Positions 19,618 through 27,860 of a stretch of DNA of 64,000 bases are shown piece after piece. The notes beneath the pieces were generated by a model. The model did not search any database. It saw nothing but the letters and a program-made list of their open reading frames with translations, and was not told the origin of the DNA. Numbering within the stretch: the first letter of the stretch is position 1; every line of letters starts with the position of its first letter. The DNA lies in the NCBI RefSeq assembly GCF_004138105.1, contig NZ_RXHQ01000013.1, forward strand, positions 1 to 64,000, given 5' to 3'. The translations under genes were made by a program, and so were the position numbers. The DNA is from Xylanivirga thermophila (lineage in GTDB: Bacteria > Bacillota > Clostridia > Caldicoprobacterales > Xylanivirgaceae).

Positions 19618-20860
19618 TTTTTATCTCTCCAATAAGACGTACACAGGCTTCATAATCCAAACCATCTAGAAGTTTCTTTAAATAGTCTGTTTCACTTTCT
19701 TGTTCATCTGCTTGTCCATAACCAGCTAATATCTCCGGCTTCATTTTTAAAAGCAGCTCATCATCTTCTTTTATATTGTCTATCATATCAAGGACAGTCC
19801 CTAATATATGGGGCTTCCCCTTATAATCATCTATGTCTATGGGAATAGTTATCTGACTAACTAATATCTCTATAAATAGGGCTCCTAAAGAAATACGCAA
19901 ACTGTCCTCTATGGCCATAATATCCTCTTTGTTTAGAAGCTGATGATAAAGTGGGCACGGACCTTTTAATATTATACGTATTACAAATTTTATATTATGA
20001 GCATTTATGCTATTTATCCTATTTTCAACAAGCTGTTTTAATCTATTTTCCAACTCATAAAGATTTCCTATATCCTCCAAACCATCTACTTCTATCGTAA
20101 GCCAGCATACAGGTGCTACTGGATAGAACTTGGTGTTCACTAGGCCATTTTCTATCTCAACATAGTACACCCCTTTTAAGCCCTCTTCCTTGGGATTACG
20201 TCCCATAATATTTCCAGGATATACCACAACAGGACTTTTGCATATCTCCCGCCTTTTATGTATATGACCTAACGCCCAATACACATACCCCTTATTCTCT
20301 ATATCAGATAATGTGCATGGGGCATATCTATCATGCAGTCCCGGGTTCCCACCATCTAACACCATACAATGAAGAAGGGCTATGTTTGGCAAACATTCCT
20401 TAGCATCTGGAAATACCGCTGCCAAATTTCTACCTTCAGTTGCATTTTCATGTCCCACACCAGTTATAAAAGCTATATTGTTTCCATATTTATCTTTAAC
20501 AGGAAGTGTAGTAGGTTCTGCTGAACTAAATATATGTACATTATCAGGCCATGGTATATTCAATATATTATAGCCTATTGGATCATGATTGCCAGGAGTA
20601 TAATATACCTGTATATTCCTATCTTTTAATAATTTAAACATGGATAGGAGAAATTTTTGACTAAAAAAGCTTAGATTCTCACTATCAAAAAGATCCCCTG
20701 CTATCAATATGGCATCTACATCCCTTTGTATTGCCATATTAATCACAATCTGAAAGGTATCATACAAAGATCTTTTTAGCATAATACGCATTTCTTCATC
20801 AGTACTCTGAAAAGGCGTATCTAGATGTACATCTCCCATATGTATAAATTTAATCCCCAT
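19607..20860 (-). CDS. yhaO: YhaO-like DNA repair exonuclease (SbcD/Mre11 type)
   Basis: A metallophosphoesterase of 417 residues. The metal-binding motifs appear in order: GDVHLDTPF at residues 9-17, GDLFD near 57, GNHD near 92, LLHC near 165, and ALGHIHKR near 200. The C-terminal part is a capping domain. It should be the nuclease partner of the ATPase downstream. The ATG at 20860 follows GGGGAG by 6 nt; an open frame runs six codons further upstream with two other ATG-type codons but poorer placement. Confidence 0.88.
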   Translation of the reverse strand: MGIKFIHMGDVHLDTPFQSTDEEMRIMLKRSLYDTFQIVINMAIQRDVDAILIAGDLFDSENLSFFSQKFLLSMFKLLKDRNIQVYYTPGNHDPIGYNILNIPWPDNVHIFSSAEPTTLPVKDKYGNNIAFITGVGHENATEGRNLAAVFPDAKECLPNIALLHCMVLDGGNPGLHDRYAPCTLSDIENKGYVYWALGHIHKRREICKSPVVVYPGNIMGRNPKEEGLKGVYYVEIENGLVNTKFYPVAPVCWLTIEVDGLEDIGNLYELENRLKQLVENRINSINAHNIKFVIRIILKGPCPLYHQLLNKEDIMAIEDSLRISLGALFIEILVSQITIPIDIDDYKGKPHILGTVLDMIDNIKEDDELLLKMKPEILAGYGQADEQESETDYLKKLLDGLDYEACVRLIGEIKNED

Positions 20861-21037
20861 AGTCATCTCCCCAAGCATTAGCTATCCTGTAGTGCTTTTA
20901 TTATATATTACTAATGAATATTATACAACAGGATATATTTTTGCATAATTCTAAGAGTCAAGATGTTTGTGGTTTTAAATATACACCAATATTATAGATA
21001 AAAAAACATCCTACATAACAAAAAATATATCAATATT

Positions 21038-21337
21038 TCAACAGCATTTAACTATAACCTTATACACTTGACCATTTATATCAAATGCGCTTCTAATAGA
21101 TTCAGGTAAATCGTTCCATAATAGTTCATTCACTTTTTGTTCTTTTATATACTCTCCTATACGAGTATATATTTTATTCATTACAGCTGAACGATGTATC
21201 ATACATGGCTCTGGATCATCGAACCACTCTATACTTTTTTGAATGATGAACTCTTCTTTTAAAGGCAACGATGTAAACTTTTTATCCATCAACTTTTCGC
21301 CATTTTTATCAAAGAATGTAAATTGCATAGAAAACAT
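21038..21337 (-). CDS. Hypothetical protein, 99 residues
   Basis: Not recognised. The protein starts MFSMQFTFFDKNGEKLMDKK, a strand-rich N-terminus, and contains a central acidic segment with EWFDDPEPCMIHRSAV and a basic-hydrophobic end. It has no membrane helix or signal peptide. The ATG at 21337 follows GGAGGG by 6 nt, a strong site supporting a real gene; the frame is open 12 codons further but into the preceding gene. It lies 20 nt downstream of the Trx-CcdA fusion, so it may be cotranscribed. Confidence 0.65.
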   Translation of the reverse strand: MFSMQFTFFDKNGEKLMDKKFTSLPLKEEFIIQKSIEWFDDPEPCMIHRSAVMNKIYTRIGEYIKEQKVNELLWNDLPESIRSAFDINGQVYKVIVKCC

Positions 21338-21357
21338 ATGTATCCCTCCTACCAAAA

Positions 21358-22875
21358 TTATAATATTATCCATATCCCGAATAATATAAAAAAGATAGCA
21401 TTTACTAATTTTATTGCAGGTAGTTTAGCTCTTACAAACTCTGATACTTCAAATATCTCTTTACCTTTATATATTGCATATGTTAACAGCAAAAGCGGTG
21501 CAACAAAAGCTATACAATAAACTATAAAACAGCATAAAATTTTTATATTAATGATCCCTTGAGCTCCATTTATCATATAGACTATAGATGCAAGATATAT
21601 TTGTCCAGTACATAAAAACTCACCTATAGAAATCAATGCACCCATGGTAAATGCTATGATTCCTAGCATTTTAGTGTTTTTTGGGCTCATTACTTTTTTT
21701 AATAGATTATGATTCCATTTCCTAAAATGCTTAGGCAATTGCATCTTTATTTTATCATATTTTTGATGTTTTGCTGCAACATAATCCATTATATTGCCTC
21801 CAGCCATAATAAAAATGATTGTTATCATCAATATTTTAACTACTTTTTCAACTGTAGAAATGTCTATATATGACAACGCTTCATAAAGACATATACCCAA
21901 AAAAAGATACATTATAAACTTACCAGTACAATATAAGATTCCTAATTGCATCACATTTTGGTCAGCATTTATTAATATGGATAAAAAGAATAACAGCATG
22001 GATAGTGAGCATGGATTAATTCCATTTAGCAATCCAGTAGCAAAGGCGCTCCAAAGACTATAATCCTTTGTATCACCTTTATGCATTAACTCATCATTAT
22101 TCTGACATATCTCCAGGGTATTGAAAGAACTAGGTAGAAGATCATATATATTATCTCGTATATCTTTAAATCCAGCAAGATATGTATCATCTATAAATAC
22201 AATGGGAACCATCTGACGTTTTTTAGGCACCTTATATAATTCAAAATATTCTTTTGCCATATCTACATTATTATCTGTCGATATATCATATTGTTTTATA
22301 ACTACATTCGACGGCAAACCTTTTAATAAGCTTCTTACATTACAGCATGATGAACAGGAGGATGTATAAAAATATATTAAAGTAGGGCTATTATGATCTT
22401 TTATTATATTATATCCCTGTTTCTCTTTAGATGAAATTTCACTACCTATCTCAAGATTCTTATTGCCCCGTTGATCTAAAGTAGCATCTCTTAGGCGCTC
22501 ATAAATAGCAGTTTGGCCTGAAATATAAGTTTTTCCTATAAAGACTATAGGGGTATTTCTCTTATTTTTTGGTACCTCATAGGCATCAAAATATCTATTA
22601 ATATAAATATGATTATCTTTTTTAAATGTGTTGTACATCCTTAAGTTTGGCTTTATCCTGTCCTTATCCGAACCTAATGCCTCATTAAAAACCGTTATAA
22701 ATTTACCTTCTTCATCACATGCTTCACAAGGATTATTATAAAAATAGGTTACATCTACTGTTTGAATGGATTTATTATTTGTATGTATATAAATTGATAA
22801 AATTATAATAATGACAATAATACACAAACTAAATGATATTATGAATTTCTTGCTGTTAAAACATAGATTTGGCAT
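21358..22875 (-). CDS. Two thioredoxin-like domains fused to a CcdA/DsbD-type membrane domain
   Basis: A protein of 505 residues. An N-terminal anchor helix is followed by a first Trx-like domain with CxxC (PCEACDE near residue 49) and a second with CSSCC (near 174); both share a KVPKKR/TPIVFI-like strand after the active site. After residue 280 comes a six-helix membrane domain with INPCSLSMLLFF and GEFLCTGQIYLAS, each carrying one conserved Cys, as in CcdA and DsbD. It probably passes electrons from cytoplasmic thioredoxin across the membrane to the extracytoplasmic Trx domains. The ATG at 22875 follows GAGGAG by 8 nt. The partner is unknown. Confidence 0.8.
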   Translation of the reverse strand: MPNLCFNSKKFIISFSLCIIVIIIILSIYIHTNNKSIQTVDVTYFYNNPCEACDEEGKFITVFNEALGSDKDRIKPNLRMYNTFKKDNHIYINRYFDAYEVPKNKRNTPIVFIGKTYISGQTAIYERLRDATLDQRGNKNLEIGSEISSKEKQGYNIIKDHNSPTLIYFYTSSCSSCCNVRSLLKGLPSNVVIKQYDISTDNNVDMAKEYFELYKVPKKRQMVPIVFIDDTYLAGFKDIRDNIYDLLPSSFNTLEICQNNDELMHKGDTKDYSLWSAFATGLLNGINPCSLSMLLFFLSILINADQNVMQLGILYCTGKFIMYLFLGICLYEALSYIDISTVEKVVKILMITIIFIMAGGNIMDYVAAKHQKYDKIKMQLPKHFRKWNHNLLKKVMSPKNTKMLGIIAFTMGALISIGEFLCTGQIYLASIVYMINGAQGIINIKILCCFIVYCIAFVAPLLLLTYAIYKGKEIFEVSEFVRAKLPAIKLVNAIFFILFGIWIIL

Positions 22876-22948
22876 ATAATTTTCTCCTCTCACTTTACTT
22901 TATAACTTCATCTTATTACCAAATGTATAATTTAACAGGCAATTTATC

Positions 22949-23688
22949 TTATGCTAACCTCTCAGGCTTTGGAAGATAAGCCCTACCACAACCATATATG
23001 CTATCACCATTTTTACTCATCCATTTTCCCACTTTTTTAAGTATCTCCACCGATTCTTCAGGAATTATGCCTTTTGCATTAGGCCCTACGTTCAAAAGAA
23101 GATTGCATTTTTGCTTACACATTCACCAATGCCATTACAATCTGTTTAGCTGATTTATAATCCTTATATTTTGAACAATAGCCCCAATGATTGTTTAATG
23201 TTATACATGCCTCCCAAGAAATAGGCTGACCTTTTTCATTACATATACCACACGGCGGTATTATCTGTTCAGGAGATGCAAAATTTCCAGCATATATCTC
23301 CGGCTAAGATGCTTTTATATTACCACCCAATCTATTGCCTATTATAATATCAGGTTGCAGCTCATAACACATCTCCACTAACTCGGTGCTCCCCCATGTT
23401 TCACCACTCATATCATCATATGAAAAATCAAACCACACCACATCTATTTTCCCATAGTTTGTAAGTAATTCTCTAATCTGATCATGCATACACTCTATAT
23501 ATCTTGAAAAATCTCTAGTTTCATCCTTATTCTCTACATTGTCCCGAATAGAATGATGTTTATCCCCATATGAAGGATAATCATCGTGATACCAATCTAA
23601 AAGTGAATAATAAATTCCCACTTTCAATCCTTCCTCCCTGAAGGCATCAAGATACTCCCTTATAAGATCCTTACCATAAGTCTACATA
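22949..23688 (-). pseudogene. Decayed GH29 alpha-L-fucosidase
   Basis: Reading leftward, the frame gives IREYLDAFREEGLKVGIYY, SLLDWYHDDYPSYGD and IDVVWFDFSYDD (the nucleophile-type Asp region), then a TAG stop at 23304. The homology resumes as IYAGNFASPEQIIPPCGICN and ISWEACITLNNHWGYC, and a frameshift near 23115 leads to LLLNVGPNAKGIIPEE and the end LPKPERLA at 22949. These are consecutive GH29 segments. The N-terminal third is missing, replaced by insertion-sequence debris. It lay downstream of a sugar importer, so it once released fucose or a similar sugar. Confidence 0.85.
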
Positions 23689-23839
23689 TTTTAGCTGATT
23701 ACTTATGTAACATGCAATGTTTTTGCTTACATAGAAAGGTATCTCTAGAGATTTTAAACTTATTGCTGTGTGGATAAATTCTTTATTGAGATGTCCATTA
23801 TTTCACCATTAAGTAATTGCTCCCGTGAAAATTGGCATA

Positions 23840-24020
23840 ATTCCAATGCTAACTTTAAAAGAACCGTTGAACTATTAAAAGAGTAGAAAAGGACTTTGTT
23901 TCAAGGCCGTTCATCATCATAGAATCCACAGGGCACTATCACAAAATCCTTTTCCATCAAAAACACTATCCAAACCAATTCTATCAAAGATACTGGAATA
24001 AGAAAGGTAAAAAAAGAAAT
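23840..24020 (+). pseudogene. IS110-family transposase remnant
   Basis: On the plus strand one frame reads KDFVSRPFIIIESTGHYHKI and another, after a shift, IQTNSIKDTGIRKVKK. Both fit consecutive blocks of an IS110-family transposase (the ESTxHYH block and the NPIQ-NSIK-x-GIRKVK block). An in-frame stop (TAG at 23884-23886) and the frame change show it is dead, and both gene ends are missing. It abuts the broken fucosidase. The stretch 23690-23840 holds nothing I can identify. Confidence 0.6.
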
Positions 24021-24038
24021 ACATTGATTAGAATATAA

Positions 24039-25751
24039 TTATTTTTTATATTTAGCATCATAAGCTTCCTGGGACAAGTCAATATATCTTTTAAGATTCA
24101 TATTCTCCAATTCTTTTAGATATGAATCCCAATCCTTATCGATATCTGCATCACCTGTAACAAATCTAGCAAGCATTTCATTTACATAGTCATTTATTGT
24201 TTTCTTAAAATCGGCAATTTCATTTGCCTGCTCTTCAGTAAAAGCAAGAGGTGGTACGATTGAATTTATATTAGGCTTATGTGGATCATATTTTTCATTC
24301 GTTTCTTTATATAGTATTGTTTCTAGTGGTTCATCAGGATTTGCTACCTCTCCTAATCTTAACTCATTTGTACGAAGACTAGGACCTGATTGCATCCAAC
24401 ATACATTCTGAACACCTTCTGTCCAAGGTTTAAGAGTTTTATATATAGCTTTCTTGCCATTTATTCCAATTTCCTCATCCCCTGCCCAACCCCATTCTTC
24501 GTCTAATCTTCCAAAGACTGAACGAAGAGTAGTTTCTCGATCATACATTCCATCTGCCCACCTAACTGCTACTTCGGGTATCTCGCATTTTTTAGTTACT
24601 ATAAATGAAGTAACGCCTACACCAAATGGATTATAATAGCATGAGCTATAGCCATTTGGACCTTTTAATGGAGGTATTGCCTCATACTCTAACCATCTCC
24701 CACTTTCTCCATAAAATTGAGTAAACACTCCCGTATGTCCACCAGGCGCTGTTCCAAGCACAACTGTATCCGGGTTTTCACCCATCTGCTTTAATTGATC
24801 GGCATCCTGGGTGAAACTTTCAGGTGCCATTAACCCTTCTTTATACAGCTTATGCATGTATTTTAGTCCTTCTTTCCATCCAGGCTTATTAAATGTTACA
24901 TCTAAATTACCATCTTTTATGATCATTCTATTTCTTCCATCATTATATACAAATGGGCACATCAAAAATCCATCTATTTCAGAAAACCATCCATTATTTG
25001 CACCTGCCAAAGGCACTTCATCTTTTTTGCCATTCCCATTTGGGTCCTTGTCGTGAAATACCTTTAGTACTTCATAAAAATCATCTGTAGTAGTAGGCAT
25101 ATCTAAATTCAATTTTTCTAGCCATGGCTTGTAAATCCACATTTTTTGAGCCATGCTACAATGATAACATTGATTTACATATGGCATGGAATATATTTTC
25201 CCATCGGGAAATGTAAGCAAATTCTTTACATATTCCATATCATTAAATAATTTTTTTACCTCTACACCATATTTCTCAATATAATCATTTAACGGGATAA
25301 ATATACCTTGTTTTCCATAATTCATAACCTGTGTAGTATCTATGGGGCAATCCATAAATACATCCGGGTAATCCTGCCCTGCTAATACAAGATTTAATTT
25401 CTCATCTGCACCATTTGCAGGAAGAATGCTCCAATCAATATGCACTTTGGTTTTTTCTTCATACCATTTTGTAAATTCATTTGTAGCAAAATCTTCTACA
25501 CTTACGTTATCAGTTACCATTATATTTAGAGTAGTTGATTCCTCAACTATAGGGAAAGTACCTGGTTTTGTAACTTTTACCTTTTCCCCACCAATTTCAT
25601 TTTTCTTTGATTCGTTAGCATTTCCTCCTTGACTATCAGCTGATTTTGAACTGTCTTTATTTGCCTGGCTATCTTCTTTATTGCCACATCCTGTTATAAC
25701 CAGACTTAATATCAATACAATAGCCAACGCAAAACAAATAAGCCTTTTCAT
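24039..25751 (-). CDS. Sugar ABC transporter substrate-binding lipoprotein (LplA-like)
   Basis: A protein of 570 residues. The signal peptide ends in a lipobox (LVITGC), then a Ser/Lys/Asn-rich linker of about 45 residues, then a family 1 solute-binding fold with repeated aromatic residues (for example NGWFSEIDGFLMCPFVYNDG). Length and the two-permease context match the LplA/YtcQ group, which takes up oligosaccharides and uses a shared ATPase encoded elsewhere; no ATPase gene is here. The ATG at 25751 follows AAGGAGG by 7 nt. The real substrate is unknown; the fucosidase remnant nearby hints at fucosylated glycans. Confidence 0.88.
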   Translation of the reverse strand: MKRLICFALAIVLILSLVITGCGNKEDSQANKDSSKSADSQGGNANESKKNEIGGEKVKVTKPGTFPIVEESTTLNIMVTDNVSVEDFATNEFTKWYEEKTKVHIDWSILPANGADEKLNLVLAGQDYPDVFMDCPIDTTQVMNYGKQGIFIPLNDYIEKYGVEVKKLFNDMEYVKNLLTFPDGKIYSMPYVNQCYHCSMAQKMWIYKPWLEKLNLDMPTTTDDFYEVLKVFHDKDPNGNGKKDEVPLAGANNGWFSEIDGFLMCPFVYNDGRNRMIIKDGNLDVTFNKPGWKEGLKYMHKLYKEGLMAPESFTQDADQLKQMGENPDTVVLGTAPGGHTGVFTQFYGESGRWLEYEAIPPLKGPNGYSSCYYNPFGVGVTSFIVTKKCEIPEVAVRWADGMYDRETTLRSVFGRLDEEWGWAGDEEIGINGKKAIYKTLKPWTEGVQNVCWMQSGPSLRTNELRLGEVANPDEPLETILYKETNEKYDPHKPNINSIVPPLAFTEEQANEIADFKKTINDYVNEMLARFVTGDADIDKDWDSYLKELENMNLKRYIDLSQEAYDAKYKK

Positions 25752-25802
25752 AAAAAAACCTCCTTCTTTTTTTATCCTATGCATAACATAGGAACATTTT
25801 AT

Positions 25803-26717
25803 CTAGCCTTTTATAGAGCCTATCATAATACCTTGCACGAAATACCTTTGTACAAAAGGATATATAATAAGCATGGGCATACTGGCAACGACTATAAGAG
25901 AATACTTCAAACGTACTTTTAAAGCCTCTCGGTTCATGGCATCTCTTATGTCATACATTGATAATTTAGATTCATCTATTTCATTTTGTATTAATATATT
26001 TCTGAGTATAATCTGTAGTGGAAAACGCTTTGGCGATTGCAGATATATAAGAGCAGAAAAATATGAGTTCCAATGCCATACTGCATAAAAAAGTGCATTT
26101 ACTGCTATAATAGCCCCCGATAATGGAATTACTATACTCATTAAGAATCTAAAATCACTACATCCATCTAATTGAGAAGCCTCTAGTAATTCATCTGGTA
26201 TAGTTGATTGAAAAAAAGTTCTTGTTATTATTACATTCCATACACTCAACGCCTCCGGTATAAGCAGTGCCCAACGAGTATCCAACATACCCAAATCTCT
26301 AATAAGTAAATAAGTAGGAATTAATCCACCGCTAAATAGCATAGTAAAAACAAATAAAAAAGTAAAGATATTTTTCCCATAGAAATCTTTTCGAGATAAT
26401 GGATATGCTGCCATAATGGTCATAATAACGTTTATCAATGTTCCCACTATCATATAGAAAAAAGAATTATAAAATCCAGTCATTATAGATTTATGTTTGA
26501 AAACTACCTTATAACTCTCTAAATTTGGCTCTATAGGTAATAACCATACCTTACCTGAGACCACTGCATGAGATGAACTAAAAGAAGAGCTTAACACATA
26601 AATAAGAGGATATATTACTATTATAAATGATATGAAGAGTACCAGAATATTTATAAATGTAAAGATTCTATCACTGGCAGTCTGCTTTATAACGTTTTTA
26701 TCATTTTGCCTTACCAT
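25803..26717 (-). CDS. Sugar ABC transporter permease (LplC-like)
   Basis: An inner-membrane protein of 304 residues with six predicted helices. The EAA-type cytoplasmic loop is visible in EASQLDGCSDFRFLMSIVIP near residue 180, where the shared ATPase docks. The C-terminus KGIMIGSIKG-like end (VQGIMIGSIKG) is typical of the CUT1 YtcP/LplC permeases. ATG overlaps the end of the preceding permease gene by 7 nt, showing coupling. It forms the channel with the permease at 26711. Confidence 0.9.
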   Translation of the reverse strand: MVRQNDKNVIKQTASDRIFTFINILVLFISFIIVIYPLIYVLSSSFSSSHAVVSGKVWLLPIEPNLESYKVVFKHKSIMTGFYNSFFYMIVGTLINVIMTIMAAYPLSRKDFYGKNIFTFLFVFTMLFSGGLIPTYLLIRDLGMLDTRWALLIPEALSVWNVIITRTFFQSTIPDELLEASQLDGCSDFRFLMSIVIPLSGAIIAVNALFYAVWHWNSYFSALIYLQSPKRFPLQIILRNILIQNEIDESKLSMYDIRDAMNREALKVRLKYSLIVVASMPMLIIYPFVQRYFVQGIMIGSIKG

Positions 26718-27667
26718 AAACTATTCTCACCAACTTTCTTTGCGATCTCATTTACTATTACTATTAGAAAAAGCCCAACTATCGACTTAAATAATCCAAT
26801 TGCTGTTGGATATGCAAAATTTACTGTATTTGATGCTAGCCCAACTTTATATACATATGTGTCAATTACCTCTGAAGTCCTTAGATTAAGAGAATTCTGC
26901 ATAAGAAGTATCTTCTCAAATCCAACATTTAATATTTGACCACAGTTTAATATGAGAATAGTAACTGCAGTAGGAAGTATACCACGAAGATCTATATACC
27001 ACATTCTTTGCCATTTAGATGCACCATCTATTATAGCAGCTTCATGTAATACTTGGTCTATATTAGTTAATGATGCAATGTAAATTATTGCACTGTATCC
27101 GGTCCCTTGCCATATGCCAGACCATACATATATAGTTTTAAAAAGTTCAGGTTTACCCATAAAATCAACCCTAGATTTACCAAGAAGCACACGAATGTTA
27201 TTTATTATACCTGTTCTCGGTGCTAAAAATTGAAGTATCATACTTACCATTACAACTGATGATATAAAATATGGTGCATAAGTGACCATTTGAACAGTTT
27301 TTTTGAATTTTTCATTATTTGCATAATGAAGACAAAGGGCTAATATGATTGGAAAAGGGAAACTAGCCGATAGGCTATACAGACTTATTCCAAGTGTGTT
27401 TTTTATAAGACGTTTAAATTCATACGACCTAAAAAATCTCTTAAAATGCTTAAAGCCTACCCATTGGCTATCCTCAATATCCTTAGCTATATTATAATCA
27501 CGAAAAGCTATTTGCGCTCCATACATAGGATAATATTTAAATATAATGATGTATATAAGCGGTAATAAAAACATTATATAAAGCTGCCAATTTTTCCTAA
27601 ATCGTTTAACATCTAATCCTCCTTTTCTAGATCTTCTATTAATTGATTGAACTGTTTTAGCCACCAA
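26711..27667 (-). CDS. Sugar ABC transporter permease (LplB-like)
   Basis: An inner-membrane protein of about 318 residues. The basic N-terminus (RRSRKGGLDVKRFRKNWQLY) is followed by a first helix and KYYPMYGAQIAFRDYN, characteristic of LplB. The EAA loop is EAAIIDGASKWQRMWYID near residue 225. The frame is open to 27712, but AAGGAGGG points to TTG at 27667 or GTG at 27664. It is the first gene of the importer operon. Confidence 0.9.
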   Translation of the reverse strand: MVAKTVQSINRRSRKGGLDVKRFRKNWQLYIMFLLPLIYIIIFKYYPMYGAQIAFRDYNIAKDIEDSQWVGFKHFKRFFRSYEFKRLIKNTLGISLYSLSASFPFPIILALCLHYANNEKFKKTVQMVTYAPYFISSVVMVSMILQFLAPRTGIINNIRVLLGKSRVDFMGKPELFKTIYVWSGIWQGTGYSAIIYIASLTNIDQVLHEAAIIDGASKWQRMWYIDLRGILPTAVTILILNCGQILNVGFEKILLMQNSLNLRTSEVIDTYVYKVGLASNTVNFAYPTAIGLFKSIVGLFLIVIVNEIAKKVGENSLW

Positions 27668-27824
27668 AAAAACTCCCTCCTTGCATTTATTATATCTATA
27701 AAGGTAAAACAATTTTGATGTTATTGTGTAATAAAATAGTTCTGCTTAGTTTCAGTATAAAACCAATAAAGATATTTTGTAAATAAACATTCCTTTTTAA
27801 TCTTGACATTAGTTAAGATATTAA

Positions 27825-27860
27825 AAAAGGTTAATATTTATTAAGAAATATCAACCTTTT
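27825..27860 (-). terminator. Terminator of the AraC regulator gene
   Basis: Arms AAAAGGTT-ATATTT and AAATAT-AACCTTTT form a hairpin whose minus-strand side ends in a T-run. It includes the stop codon of the gene at 27851. Confidence 0.75.

Noticed and set aside
20879-21037. Possible small RNA in the gap after yhaO
   Set aside because: AT-rich sequence without a stable hairpin, promoter pair or terminator that I could support.
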